Notes under the pieces: generated by a model | What the model was told of the DNA's origin: nothing | Seen by the model: only the letters and a program-made list of their open reading frames with translations | Database searches by the model: none | Program-made: the position numbers and the translations under genes | Shown: positions 8,884 through 18,572 of the stretch, piece by piece | Position numbering within the stretch: the stretch's first letter is position 1 | Layout of the letters: each line of letters begins with the position of its first letter | Source: a bacterium | Lineage (GTDB): Bacteria; Bacteroidota; Ignavibacteria; Kapaibacteriales; UBA2268 | Length of the DNA: 57,554 bases | Reading direction: 5' to 3' | NCBI GenBank assembly: GCA_030431515.1 | Contig: JAUIIX010000012.1 | Coordinates: forward strand, 1-57,554

Positions 8884-9867
8884 ATGCACGAAAATCTTGA
8901 TAAAAAATTTGAAAAACTTGAAAAAGAGAATAGAAAGTATAGAATATTTAACACACTTCTATCAATCACATTATTTTCTTTTTTAATTTATGGCTTCCAA
9001 CAAAAAGTAAAATTACCAGATTTTGAACTTCCTTCGATTATAGAAGCAGAAAAGTTTATTTTAAAAAGTGAAGATGGAAAAGTAGCCGAATTTGGATTAA
9101 CAAACAAAAACGAGGCGTCACTTACATTTTACAAAGAAAATGGTAAGAAAGTAAAATTATCAGTTGGAGTAAATAATGATAAAGCTTATATTTCAATTCC
9201 AGGTGAAAATAGTGCTAAAATGTATATTTCTGAGGAAGTGAAAAGTGCTTCATTGTATTTAGGAATGGATGATGGTGAAAGAGAATCTTTTCTACTTTTA
9301 GATCCTAATAATTATCAACCATATATTACTTTAAAAAAAGGTAGTACTGGCCCAAGTAATAAAAATGACTTTGCATATTATACTCCTTATGGAAGTAAGA
9401 TAATAAGAGATTCAATTTATATGGTTTATGGAAAAGACTTTGCATTTAATACTTCAAATAATACAAATGCTATGGTTGAATTGCCCGGAAGTTTTGGAAG
9501 TAATGTTTATACAGTTGACAATGTAAATCGTAAATTTTATTTCTCTGATGGATATGATCCAATAGCTAAAAATAGTTATGTAGAAGTTTATAATCCAAAT
9601 AGTGGCTCTTCTACATCGCTAAAAGTAATTCAAAATTTACCTGGTCTTGTTGGTATTAAAGATAATAAACTTAGATACTTATTATTAGTTGACGACCAAG
9701 ACAAAGCATCATTCAAGATTCACGACAAAGATGCAAAAGTTAGAACAGTTATTGGTTCTGAATCTATTAATGTATCAGGAAAGCAACAAATTAAAGAAGA
9801 ATCAAATATAATGTTCTTTAGCAAAGAAGGTAATTTAATTGAAATGTTACCAAAAGAAAATAAATAA
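8884..9867 (+). CDS. Anchored beta-rich protein with ILKSEDGK-type strand repeats
   Basis: This encodes 327 residues. A charged N-terminus (KKFEKLEKENRKYR) precedes one membrane segment at about residues 21-40 (IFNTLLSITLFSFLIYGF), suggesting an inner-membrane anchor or uncleaved signal. The remainder resembles bacterial proteins built from FILxDxxGKxxAxxG strand-turn units: FILKSEDGKVAEFGL near 59, then LTFYKENGKKVKLSVGV, and a late copy FKIHDKDAKVRTVIGSE near 278. Such regions probably fold as a repetitive beta structure; function is unknown. Kynureninase begins 23 bases downstream, so the two may be cotranscribed. Confidence 0.7.
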   Translation: MHENLDKKFEKLEKENRKYRIFNTLLSITLFSFLIYGFQQKVKLPDFELPSIIEAEKFILKSEDGKVAEFGLTNKNEASLTFYKENGKKVKLSVGVNNDKAYISIPGENSAKMYISEEVKSASLYLGMDDGERESFLLLDPNNYQPYITLKKGSTGPSNKNDFAYYTPYGSKIIRDSIYMVYGKDFAFNTSNNTNAMVELPGSFGSNVYTVDNVNRKFYFSDGYDPIAKNSYVEVYNPNSGSSTSLKVIQNLPGLVGIKDNKLRYLLLVDDQDKASFKIHDKDAKVRTVIGSESINVSGKQQIKEESNIMFFSKEGNLIEMLPKENK

Positions 9868-9890
9868 TTATAAATCAAATAAATATTAAA

Positions 9891-11147
9891 ATGGAATATC
9901 AAAACACAATAGAATTTGCGAAGCAATTAGATAGTCAAGATGAATTAAGAGAATACAGAAATAAATTTCATATACCTTTAGATAAAAATGGTGAAGAAAC
10001 AATTTATTTCACTGGGAATTCATTAGGATTGCAACCCAAACAAACAAAAGATTATATCAATCAAGAGTTAGAAGATTGGGCAAAGTACGGAGTAGAAGGA
10101 CATTTTCATGCTAAAAATCCTTGGATGCCATATCATGAAATAGTAACAAAAAAATTAGCAAATGTAGTGGGTGCATTACCTAATGAAGTAGTTGCGATGA
10201 ATTCTTTAACTGTTAATTTACATTTATTGATGGTTTCATTCTTTCAACCTAAAGGAAAGAAATGCAAAATAATGATAGCTAATAATGAATTTCCGAGTGA
10301 TATCTATGCTGTCAAGTCTCAATTAAAGTATCATAATCTAAATATTGAAGATAATTTAATAATTGCAAAAGCAAAAGACGGAAGTGATGTAATTAGTACT
10401 GAAGAAGTGCTTGAATTAATTAATTCTAATGCAGATGAACTTGCTTTAGTTATGTTTGCTGGGGTAAATTATTACACTGGGCAATATTTTGATATGAAAA
10501 GAATAACAGAAGAATGTCATAAACACGGAATAGTAGCTGGCTTTGATTTAGCACACGCAGCTGGTAATATTGACCTACAACTTCATGATTGGAATGTAGA
10601 TTTTGCAGTTTGGTGTTCGTATAAATATCTTAATTCTGGACCTGGTGGAATTGCTGGAGCTTTTGTTCATGAAAAACATAAAAATCATAGTGGCCCTCGC
10701 TTCGAAGGATGGTGGGGAACTAAAAAAGAAACTCGTTTTTTAATGAAGCCAGACTTTGAAGCAATTGAAGGTGTTGAAGCATGGCAACTCTCAAATCCTC
10801 CCATATTTCAACTTGCAGCATTAAATTCTTCATTAGATGTATTTGAAGAAGTTGGAATGAAAAAACTTAGAGATAAATCTGAAAAGTTAACTGAATACAT
10901 CTTATATTTATTAGGAACTTTAGATAAAAGTAATATTAATACAATAACACCAAATAATTTTGAGGAAAGAGGATGTCAGATTTCAATTAAAGTGAAAAAG
11001 GGTAAAGAAATCTTTAATACTTTAATGGAAAATGGTGTAATTGCTGACTGGAGAGAACCAGATGTAATTAGAATTGCCCCTGTGCCTTTATATAACTCAT
11101 TTTTAGATGTTTACAAGTTTTATAATATTATTAAAAATATCATTTAA
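9891..11147 (+). CDS. kynU: Kynureninase
   Basis: This encodes 418 residues. It is a PLP enzyme that cleaves kynurenine or 3-hydroxykynurenine to (hydroxy)anthranilate plus alanine, in tryptophan degradation or de novo NAD synthesis. The N-terminal block IYFTGNSLGLQPK, then GVEGHF and NPWMPYHE, are family signatures. GFDLAHAAGNIDLQLHDW holds the PLP-pyridine aspartate, and the Schiff-base lysine is in CSYKYLNSGPGG near residue 244. C-terminal DWREPDVIRIAPVPLYNS is also typical. The length matches the family. No other kynurenine-pathway gene is in the window. A weak AT-only hairpin lies just past the stop. Confidence 0.95.
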   Translation: MEYQNTIEFAKQLDSQDELREYRNKFHIPLDKNGEETIYFTGNSLGLQPKQTKDYINQELEDWAKYGVEGHFHAKNPWMPYHEIVTKKLANVVGALPNEVVAMNSLTVNLHLLMVSFFQPKGKKCKIMIANNEFPSDIYAVKSQLKYHNLNIEDNLIIAKAKDGSDVISTEEVLELINSNADELALVMFAGVNYYTGQYFDMKRITEECHKHGIVAGFDLAHAAGNIDLQLHDWNVDFAVWCSYKYLNSGPGGIAGAFVHEKHKNHSGPRFEGWWGTKKETRFLMKPDFEAIEGVEAWQLSNPPIFQLAALNSSLDVFEEVGMKKLRDKSEKLTEYILYLLGTLDKSNINTITPNNFEERGCQISIKVKKGKEIFNTLMENGVIADWREPDVIRIAPVPLYNSFLDVYKFYNIIKNII

Positions 11148-11234
11148 TTTTTAACATTAAAAATATATTTTTTTTATTTAAAATATATTACTTAATTTTC
11201 GGATAAATTAGTCTTAATTTAGGAAAAAGTATCT

Positions 11235-11732
11235 ATGGCTTTATTATCTAAAGCATGTATTTATGGAATTAGAGCATCAATTTTTATAGCTATCGAAGAT
11301 GGTGAAAATAAGTTTATACCTATTTCTAAAATTGCAAAAGAATTATATCTTTCTTCTCATTTTTTAACAAAGATTTTACAAGAGTTAACTAAAAAAGAAA
11401 TCTTTGAATCTTACAAAGGTCCAAATGGTGGAGTTAAGTTAGTTAAACCTGCAAAAGATGTTTCTTTGATGGAAATAGTTGAAGCTATAGATGGAAAAAA
11501 TTTATTTGAAGAATGTGCATTAGGATTAGAAGGTTGTGGTCATTACTACCCTTGCCCTCTTCATTATAGCTGGGTAGAACATCGTGAATCAATTAAGAAA
11601 TTATTTAATGATGAAAATCTATACACTTTAGCTGAAAGTGTTAAAACTGCTGGATTTAGATTACGTGCTGTTGATATGAATTTTATCCAAAAAGCTGGTG
11701 AAGCTAAAAAGGAAGAAAGCACAGATAAATAG
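11235..11732 (+). CDS. Rrf2-family transcriptional regulator with a three-cysteine motif
   Basis: This encodes 165 residues. The N-terminal winged helix (LSKACIYGIRASIFIA, then PISKIAKELYLSSHFLTKILQELTKK, then the wing GPNGGVKL) is typical of Rrf2. Three cysteines lie at residues 94, 101 and 107 (spacing C-x6-C-x5-C), in the position where IscR and NsrR bind an Fe-S cluster, though the first spacing is one longer than the common x5. It is therefore probably a cluster-based sensor of NO, oxygen or Fe-S status. The target is unknown; the nirK operon in this window is a possible but distant NO-related target. A promoter-like TAATTTTCG lies upstream and a strong terminator follows. Confidence 0.88.
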   Translation: MALLSKACIYGIRASIFIAIEDGENKFIPISKIAKELYLSSHFLTKILQELTKKEIFESYKGPNGGVKLVKPAKDVSLMEIVEAIDGKNLFEECALGLEGCGHYYPCPLHYSWVEHRESIKKLFNDENLYTLAESVKTAGFRLRAVDMNFIQKAGEAKKEESTDK

Positions 11733-11756
11733 TATATTTGAATATTTCAAAATTTT

Positions 11757-11790
11757 AAAGGAATTATATTTATCTATAATTCCTTTTTTA
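11757..11790 (+). terminator. Rho-independent terminator after the Rrf2 gene
   Basis: The stem aaggaattata / tataattcctt with a 6-base loop is followed by a T run. It separates the Rrf2 gene from the yqeY-mutS2-mfd operon. Confidence 0.85.
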
Positions 11791-11857
11791 TTTTAAATTA
11801 TATGAAATTTTGATTCTAATCGTCAATAGCTTAATAAAAATATATACGGGATATAAA

Positions 11858-12304
11858 ATGAATTTAGAACAATTAGTTAATGAGCAATTAACTACTGCAA
11901 TGAAAAATAAAGATAAAACAAAGTTAGATGTTTTAAGAGCAATTAAAAAATCTATTATTGAATTTAACACATCTGGCTCTGGAAAAGTATTGGATGAAGA
12001 TGAATCTATTAAACTGCTTAATCAACAAGCAAAAATGAGACGTGAATCTATTGAAATGTTCACTAATGGTGGAAGATTAGAATTAGCTGAAAAAGAAAAA
12101 GAAGAACTTGAAGTTATTGTTGGTTTTTTACCTAAACAATTAAGTGAAGACGAAGTTAAAGAAATTGCTTTAAAAGTTAAGCTTGATACAAATGCGAGTA
12201 CTATGGCAGATATGGGCAAACTGATGGGAGCTGTTATGAAAGAAGTATCAGGTAAAGCTGATGGTAAAGTGGTTCAAAGCATTGTTAAGGAGATTTTATC
12301 TTAA
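11858..12304 (+). CDS. yqeY: GatB/YqeY domain protein
   Basis: This encodes 148 residues. It is homologous to the C-terminal tail domain of the GatB subunit of Asp/Glu-tRNA amidotransferase, present as a free-standing protein of unclear role. The sequence MNLEQLVNEQLTTAMKNKDKTKLDVLRAIKKSI is the usual YqeY start, and this fixes the ATG at 11858. The longer frame from 11810 would add 16 unlikely residues. QAKMRRESIEMFTNGGR and LPKQLSEDEV follow as in the family, ending with GKADGKVVQSIVKEIL. The stop overlaps the mutS2 start (TAATG), so the two are coupled. Confidence 0.92.
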   Translation: MNLEQLVNEQLTTAMKNKDKTKLDVLRAIKKSIIEFNTSGSGKVLDEDESIKLLNQQAKMRRESIEMFTNGGRLELAEKEKEELEVIVGFLPKQLSEDEVKEIALKVKLDTNASTMADMGKLMGAVMKEVSGKADGKVVQSIVKEILS

Positions 12305-14655
12305 TGGAAAATAAGTTTAATTCCATTTTAGAAAGTTCTTTATTAGAGTTGGAATATCATAGTTTACTAAAAATACTTTCGAAATACGCATATTCTGAAA
12401 AAGCAAAAGAATCTATCCTTGCATTTAGACCAGATACAAACTCCTTAAATATTACTAATGAAATAAATTATGTTGATGAAATGTATAATTTACTTAGTAA
12501 TGAGGAAAATTTAACTTTCGCTGGTTTTGAAGATTATACTAAAATATTAAAAAAGACAAAAGTAATTAACTCTGTACTTAATACAGACGAGATATTAGAT
12601 GTTTTAGAATTGATTGCAGCATTTCGTAGATTATCAAATTACTTTGCTGGTGTAAACCAAATTTATCCTAATCTACTTGCTCTTTCTAATGAGATATATC
12701 ATAATAGAAATTTAGAAAAACAAATTACTGATATAATTGAATTATCTGGAGATATTAAAGATAATGCTTCTCCGGAATTACGTAGAATTAGAAGTGAAAT
12801 AAATGATAAAAGTAATAGATTACGAGATAGAATTCAAAAAATATTACGCAAGTCTTTAGATGATGATATTGCTCAAGATGACTTTGTTACCATCAGAGAA
12901 GATAGATTTGTAATACCTATAAAATCTTCAAATAAAAGAGCAACTGCTGGAATTATTCATGGCGTTTCGGCAACAGGTAGTACTGTGTTTTTTGAACCAC
13001 AAGAAATTGTGGAGATGAATAATGATATATCTTTACTTAAAAATGCTGAAAAACGTGAAATTTATAGATTACTTGAGATTTTAACTAAACAAATAGCGAT
13101 TGATGCTGATAGGTTCAAATATACTACTGAAGTTGTTACTCAAATTGATACTATTTGTTCAAAAGCAAGATATGCTTTAGAAAATAAGGGTGAAAAACCT
13201 ATAATTACTGATAATGATGAAATAATATTAGAAGATATAAAGCACCCTCTTTTAGTAAACAAATTAGGATTTGCAAAAGTTGTTCCTTTATCAATTAATA
13301 TTGATTCTAATAATATGGCTTATGTTATTTCTGGTCCGAATGCTGGTGGTAAAACTGTTGCTTTAAAAACAATTGGTATTACTGCATTAATGGTTGCAAG
13401 TGGAATTTTCCCAATTGGTAAAGTAAAAATAAAACCAAAATTGGTTTATTCTTCAATTGGCGATAACCAATCTATTGAAAATGATTTATCTACTTTTTCA
13501 TCGCAAATTAAAAGAATTAAAGATATTATTGATGACGCTGATAGAAACAGTATAGTATTAATTGATGAAATTTGCTCTGGTACTGACCCTCAAGAAGGTT
13601 CTGCTTTGGCTTGTGGAATTATGGATACTTTACTTGACTATAATATCAATTTTGTTGTTACTACTCACCAATCATCTTTAAAAAATTATGCTTTGAATAA
13701 AGAAGTTGTAAAAAATGCTTCTTTAGAATTTGACGGCGATAATCTAAGACCAACTTATAAATTCCTTGCTGGATTACCAGGTAATTCTTATGCCTTCAAT
13801 TTAGCAAAAAGCATTGGACTGAATAATGAAGTGATGAAACGTTCTGAAAAATATACTTTTGGTGGTCAACTTGATTTAGAAAAAAGTATTACAGAACTAA
13901 ATAAAATTAAAAAAGAACTAGACGATGCGAAAATTGAAACTATAAAAGTTAATAGATTAGCTAAAAATAAAGAAATTGAATATCAAAATAAAATCAAAGA
14001 TTTGAATATAAAAAAACAAGAAATTATTCAAAAATCTAGAGATGAAGCTGCTTCTATTGTAGATAGTGCTAATAAACTTATTGAAAATACTATTCAAAGT
14101 ATTCAAGACCAGAAGAAATCAATTTCTGAAATTAAAAAAGAATTTATTCAAGAAAAAGAAGTAATAATTCAAAAAGCTCAAAAGAGTGATAAGCCATTAA
14201 TTTCTAAAGACCAAAAATTATCCATTGGAGATAATGTAATCATAGATGGTGGTGATTCTATTGGACAAATTATTGAAATTGATGCTAGTAATTGTTTAGT
14301 AGAATTTAATGGAATTAAAGTAAAAACTAAACTAAAAAAACTATCTAAAACTGATTCTAAACCAAAAGAGATAATCAATAAAATAATTAATGTCGAACAA
14401 GATTATAAAATTGGAACATTATCACGTCTTGATATGAGAGGTATGAGAGCCGAAGCTGCAATTAATGAATTGGATAAAGCAATTTCGGATAGTATGACTA
14501 ATAACAATCCTGAAATTACTATTATTCATGGAAAAGGCACAGGTGCATTAAGGGTTGCAATTAGAGAATTTTTGTCTAACCATCATCTTGTTAAATCGTT
14601 CAGAGAAGGAACATTAGTTGAAGGTGGTTCGGGTGTTACTGTAGTAGAAATATAA
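12304..14655 (+). CDS. mutS2: Endonuclease MutS2
   Basis: This encodes 783 residues. It is a MutS-like ATPase lacking the mismatch-recognition domain, implicated in suppressing homologous recombination and, in Bacillus, in rescue of collided ribosomes. The core and clamp helices contain SSNKRATAGIIHGVSATGSTVFFEP. Walker A GPNAGGKT is near residue 345, Walker B/signature LIDEICSGTDPQEG near 419 and TTHQSSLK near 453. A long Lys/Glu/Ile-rich coiled coil spans about 520-620. The Smr nuclease domain (LDMRGMRAEAA near 708, IIHGKGTGALR near 740) ends the protein. The full length and all blocks are present, so it should be functional. It is coupled to yqeY and 10 bases before mfd. Confidence 0.95.
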   Translation: MENKFNSILESSLLELEYHSLLKILSKYAYSEKAKESILAFRPDTNSLNITNEINYVDEMYNLLSNEENLTFAGFEDYTKILKKTKVINSVLNTDEILDVLELIAAFRRLSNYFAGVNQIYPNLLALSNEIYHNRNLEKQITDIIELSGDIKDNASPELRRIRSEINDKSNRLRDRIQKILRKSLDDDIAQDDFVTIREDRFVIPIKSSNKRATAGIIHGVSATGSTVFFEPQEIVEMNNDISLLKNAEKREIYRLLEILTKQIAIDADRFKYTTEVVTQIDTICSKARYALENKGEKPIITDNDEIILEDIKHPLLVNKLGFAKVVPLSINIDSNNMAYVISGPNAGGKTVALKTIGITALMVASGIFPIGKVKIKPKLVYSSIGDNQSIENDLSTFSSQIKRIKDIIDDADRNSIVLIDEICSGTDPQEGSALACGIMDTLLDYNINFVVTTHQSSLKNYALNKEVVKNASLEFDGDNLRPTYKFLAGLPGNSYAFNLAKSIGLNNEVMKRSEKYTFGGQLDLEKSITELNKIKKELDDAKIETIKVNRLAKNKEIEYQNKIKDLNIKKQEIIQKSRDEAASIVDSANKLIENTIQSIQDQKKSISEIKKEFIQEKEVIIQKAQKSDKPLISKDQKLSIGDNVIIDGGDSIGQIIEIDASNCLVEFNGIKVKTKLKKLSKTDSKPKEIINKIINVEQDYKIGTLSRLDMRGMRAEAAINELDKAISDSMTNNNPEITIIHGKGTGALRVAIREFLSNHHLVKSFREGTLVEGGSGVTVVEI

Positions 14656-14665
14656 TCAGGTTGAC

Positions 14666-17600
14666 TTGAAAATACTAAAAAATTATAATACTTTAAGAGA
14701 AAAAATTTATTCAGATAAAAGAATAAATGATATTATCAGTTTAGCCGATAAAAAAGAATCTATAAATGTAAATAATATTAAGGCATCATTAAAGTCTTTT
14801 TTAATATCTGCAATTTCAGATAAATTAAATAAACCATTATATATTATTACTGAAAATGCTGCTATAGCAAGTGCATATTATTCTGATATTGAATTTATTG
14901 CTCCCAATGCTAAATTAATATCTGCTTTCAAATCTTCAAAATATCTTAAAAATAGTTTATCTGAAGAGAGTGATAATAATTCTTGGTTAATTCAGGCATC
15001 TACCGATATTATTTCTAATGATTCTCATATTGTTTTACTTACAAAAGATATTCTTAATCAAAAAATTAGAGAACCGGAAGAAATTTTCACTTCAAAAATT
15101 GAATTAAAAGTTAACCAAAAAATTAATTTTTCAGAATTTACAAATCATTTAATTAAAAGTGGATATAGCAGGAAAGATTACGTTGGTGATGTTGGAGAAA
15201 TAGCAATTAGAGGTGGAATTGTTGACCTCTACCCTATTTCGTTTAATCATCCTCTCAGATTAGAGTTTTGGGGTGATGAAATTGAATCAATTAGAGAGTT
15301 TGACCCAATCTCTCAAAGAAGTAATAAAGAACATTCTTCAGTTTCATTCATTCAATCATTTAATAATTATTCAACTGATTCTGAATTAATTACTTTTAAG
15401 GACATTATACCTAAAAATTCTATATTTATTATTGATGATTTAGAGTTTTTAAGAGATGAAGAGTTTAAGTTAATAGATGAATTTAATAAAATTATTTTAA
15501 ACTCATTTGAAAAAGCAAATGTAAAAATTAATTCTAAAGAACAAATGTTCTTTGATTCTTCTATTCAAGAATTTAGTAAAAAACTACTTTATCAAATTGA
15601 CGCAGGATTTGAAGTATTAATTAGTGCTGAATCTAAAAATTATTTAGAAAGATTATCAAATATTATTTTTGCACATTTAGAGAATGATTTATCTTTTGAT
15701 GAGAATAGAATAAACCAACTGTTTAATAAAATAAATTGGATAGATCACTCACTTTCTGCTGGATTTGAATTTAATGATAGTTTATTTGTTTATACTGAAC
15801 ATGAAATCTTCCATAGAAATAGAATTTATAATAAATCTAATAATAAAGCTAAATCTAATAAATCTATTGTAGAGTTAAATTCTTTAAAAAATGGTGATTA
15901 TATTGTTCACGAAGATAAAGGGATTGCAAGATTTGAAGGATTTAGAACAGTCAAGATTAGTGATAGTTATCAGGATTGTGTACAATTAGCATTCGAAGGT
16001 GGCGATGTTCTCTATGTTAATATGAATTATATTAATAAAATTCAAAAATATTCAGCACAAGAAGGTATTCAGCCAAAATTAAATAAATTAGGAAGTAGTG
16101 ACTGGGATAAGAGAAAAGCCAGACATAAAAAGAAAATTAAAGATATTGCTAGAGAGTTAATCAAACTCTATGCAAAAAGAAAATTACAAGAAGGATTTGC
16201 CTTTGATAAAGATTCGACTTGGCAAAAAGAATTTGAAGCATCATTTATTTATGATGATACTATTGACCAAAAAAGAGCAACCGAAGAAATCAAAGAAGAT
16301 ATGGAATCTTCAATGCCTATGGATAGATTACTTTGTGGTGATGTTGGATTTGGTAAAACTGAAGTTGCTATTCGAGCAGCATTTAAAGCTGTGCAAAGTG
16401 GAAAACAAGTTGCTGTTTTAGTCCCAACAACAATATTAGCTCATCAACATTTTATGTCATTCATTGATAGACTACATAGATACCCAGTGGATATTCAAGT
16501 GATGTCACGTTTTGTTCCACAAAAGAAACAAAAAGATATTCTCTCTAATATTAAAACTGGAAAAGTTGATATATTAATTGGTACTCATAGAATATTGAGT
16601 AAAGATATTATCTTTAAAAATCTTGGACTATTAATTGTTGATGAGGAACAAAGATTTGGAGTTAAAGCAAAAGAAAAGTTACGAGAATTAAGAGTTTCAG
16701 TTGATACACTAAATCTGACTGCAACTCCGATTCCGAGAACATTAAACTTTTCATTAATGGGTGCTAGAGATTTATCTATTATGGAAACTCCACCTAAAAA
16801 CAGATTACCTATTCAAACAGAGATTCAACAATGGGATATTGAATTAATAAAAGATGTAATCTCAAAAGAATTAAAAAGAGGTGGCCAAGTATTTTTTGTA
16901 AATGATAAAATATTAGATTTAGAATTAATAATGTATGATTTACAAGAAATAATGCCTTCTGTAAAGTTTAAAATGGCTCATGGGCAGATGCAATCAAAAG
17001 AGCTTGAAGATATTATGCAGAAATTTATCTCTGGTGAAATAGATGTCCTTTGTACAACCAAAATTGTCGAATCTGGATTAGATATTCCAAATGCAAATAC
17101 AATGATTATTAATAAAGCACAAAATTTTGGACTTGCCGAACTTTATCAATTAAGAGGAAGGGTTGGAAGAACTAATTTACAGGCATATTGTTATTTATTA
17201 ATTCCTAATGACACTAAAATCAGTAAAGTAGCTATCCAAAGATTACAAGCAATAGAAGAATTTACTGACTTAGGTTCAGGATTTCAAATCGCACTTAGAG
17301 ATATGGAAATAAGGGGTGCTGGTAATTTACTTGGTTCTGAGCAAAGTGGTGCTATTTATGATATTGGATTTGATTTGTATCAAAAAGTGCTTGATGAAGC
17401 AGTTAGAGAATTAAAAATTGATGAATTTGCTAATATTTTTGAATCTGAAGAACAATTAACAACAAGTTTACTTTTAAATAATGATGTTTCAATTGATACT
17501 GTTGATGATGCAATTATTCCTGAAGACTATATCTATACTGATACCGAAAGATTTGAATATTATAAAAGATTGTATTCTATAAGAGAAATTAAGCAATTAA

Positions 17601-17944
17601 CCGAAATTCAAAATGAATTAACAGATAAATTTGGAAAAATACCTATTCAAGTGATGAATTTATTATTTGTTATTAAATTGAGAATACAAGCAATTAAAAC
17701 TGGCTTCACTAAAGTATCAGTTAAGCATACCAATATGATAATTGAATTACCAGAAGCAAGTAATGAATTATTCTATCAACGTGCTTTTCCTATTGTATTA
17801 GATCATATTCAAACGATTGATAATTCAAAATTAAATCAAGGTAGAAATAAAATTACTTTAGAAATTCCAATAAGAAACAAAGAACATTCTGTTGAAATAT
17901 TATGGAAAATAAACAAATCATTAGAAGAGTTAGACTATGAATAA
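14666..17944 (+). CDS. mfd: Transcription-repair coupling factor Mfd
   Basis: This encodes 1092 residues. Mfd displaces RNA polymerase stalled at lesions and recruits UvrA. The start is a TTG at 14666, 10 bases past mutS2, preceded by a weak agg. The UvrB-homology region at the N-terminus includes RKDYVGDVGEIAIRGGIVDLYP. The RNAP-interacting (CarD-like) domain starts near 409 (GDYIVHEDKGIARFEG). The helicase has Walker A GDVGFGKTE near 558, DEEQRFG near 658, TATPIPRTL and a late QLRGRVGR. A TRCF C-terminal domain starts near 953. All parts are intact. It overlaps tsaB by 8 bases. Confidence 0.96.
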   Translation: MKILKNYNTLREKIYSDKRINDIISLADKKESINVNNIKASLKSFLISAISDKLNKPLYIITENAAIASAYYSDIEFIAPNAKLISAFKSSKYLKNSLSEESDNNSWLIQASTDIISNDSHIVLLTKDILNQKIREPEEIFTSKIELKVNQKINFSEFTNHLIKSGYSRKDYVGDVGEIAIRGGIVDLYPISFNHPLRLEFWGDEIESIREFDPISQRSNKEHSSVSFIQSFNNYSTDSELITFKDIIPKNSIFIIDDLEFLRDEEFKLIDEFNKIILNSFEKANVKINSKEQMFFDSSIQEFSKKLLYQIDAGFEVLISAESKNYLERLSNIIFAHLENDLSFDENRINQLFNKINWIDHSLSAGFEFNDSLFVYTEHEIFHRNRIYNKSNNKAKSNKSIVELNSLKNGDYIVHEDKGIARFEGFRTVKISDSYQDCVQLAFEGGDVLYVNMNYINKIQKYSAQEGIQPKLNKLGSSDWDKRKARHKKKIKDIARELIKLYAKRKLQEGFAFDKDSTWQKEFEASFIYDDTIDQKRATEEIKEDMESSMPMDRLLCGDVGFGKTEVAIRAAFKAVQSGKQVAVLVPTTILAHQHFMSFIDRLHRYPVDIQVMSRFVPQKKQKDILSNIKTGKVDILIGTHRILSKDIIFKNLGLLIVDEEQRFGVKAKEKLRELRVSVDTLNLTATPIPRTLNFSLMGARDLSIMETPPKNRLPIQTEIQQWDIELIKDVISKELKRGGQVFFVNDKILDLELIMYDLQEIMPSVKFKMAHGQMQSKELEDIMQKFISGEIDVLCTTKIVESGLDIPNANTMIINKAQNFGLAELYQLRGRVGRTNLQAYCYLLIPNDTKISKVAIQRLQAIEEFTDLGSGFQIALRDMEIRGAGNLLGSEQSGAIYDIGFDLYQKVLDEAVRELKIDEFANIFESEEQLTTSLLLNNDVSIDTVDDAIIPEDYIYTDTERFEYYKRLYSIREIKQLTEIQNELTDKFGKIPIQVMNLLFVIKLRIQAIKTGFTKVSVKHTNMIIELPEASNELFYQRAFPIVLDHIQTIDNSKLNQGRNKITLEIPIRNKEHSVEILWKINKSLEELDYE

Positions 17945-18572
17945 TTTAATTTTATCAATTGATTCTTCATCTAATTTATGTGCTGTTGCTCTAAGCGATA
18001 ACAATAAGTTAATTGCATCATATTCATTATATTTAAAGAATATTCATGATAAAATATTAACTAAAAATATAAATAGAGTTTTAAAGGATGTTGGTATTAA
18101 AGTATCTGATTTAAAATCAGTTGCTATTTCTGCTGGACCCGGGTCTTTTACTGGTCTAAGAGTAGGAATTTCATTAGCAAAAGCTTTAACTTTTGAAAAT
18201 AATCCTAAATTAATTGCAGTTTCTTCAACTGAAGTATGGGCTTATCCTTTGATTAATCAAACTAAAAACATATCTGTTATGATTAAATCACACGGACCAT
18301 TTTATTACACCCAAACATTTGATTCTAATTTGAATGAAATTGAATCAATTACACTAATTAACTCTGAAGAATATGATTTTGAACAAGTTAGTAATAATTT
18401 AAAAGCAGGTGAATTTCCTGATAATATTAAAGTTGATTATTCGTTTAATAAAATCGATAATTTGGTAGAACTTGCAAATCAAAAATACTTAAATAATGAA
18501 TTTGAAGATTCAACTAAGTTTGTTCCAAAGTACGTGCAGAATTTTATTCCTAAAACAAATATTAAAAAATGA
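17937..18572 (+). CDS. tsaB: tRNA threonylcarbamoyladenosine biosynthesis protein TsaB
   Basis: This encodes 211 residues. TsaB is the inactive ASKHA paralogue of TsaD, forming the TsaB-TsaD-TsaE complex that makes t6A37 on ANN-decoding tRNAs. ILSIDSSSNLCAVAL at the start and SAGPGSFTGLRVGISLAKAL near 64-83 are the family signatures. It overlaps the end of mfd by 8 bases and the next gene by 4, so it belongs to the same operon. The C-terminal part is less conserved, as expected. Confidence 0.93.
   Translation: MNNLILSIDSSSNLCAVALSDNNKLIASYSLYLKNIHDKILTKNINRVLKDVGIKVSDLKSVAISAGPGSFTGLRVGISLAKALTFENNPKLIAVSSTEVWAYPLINQTKNISVMIKSHGPFYYTQTFDSNLNEIESITLINSEEYDFEQVSNNLKAGEFPDNIKVDYSFNKIDNLVELANQKYLNNEFEDSTKFVPKYVQNFIPKTNIKK

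Noticed and set aside
11810-11857. Longer N-terminus for YqeY
   Set aside because: The extra 16 residues do not resemble the family, whose conserved start matches the ATG at 11858.
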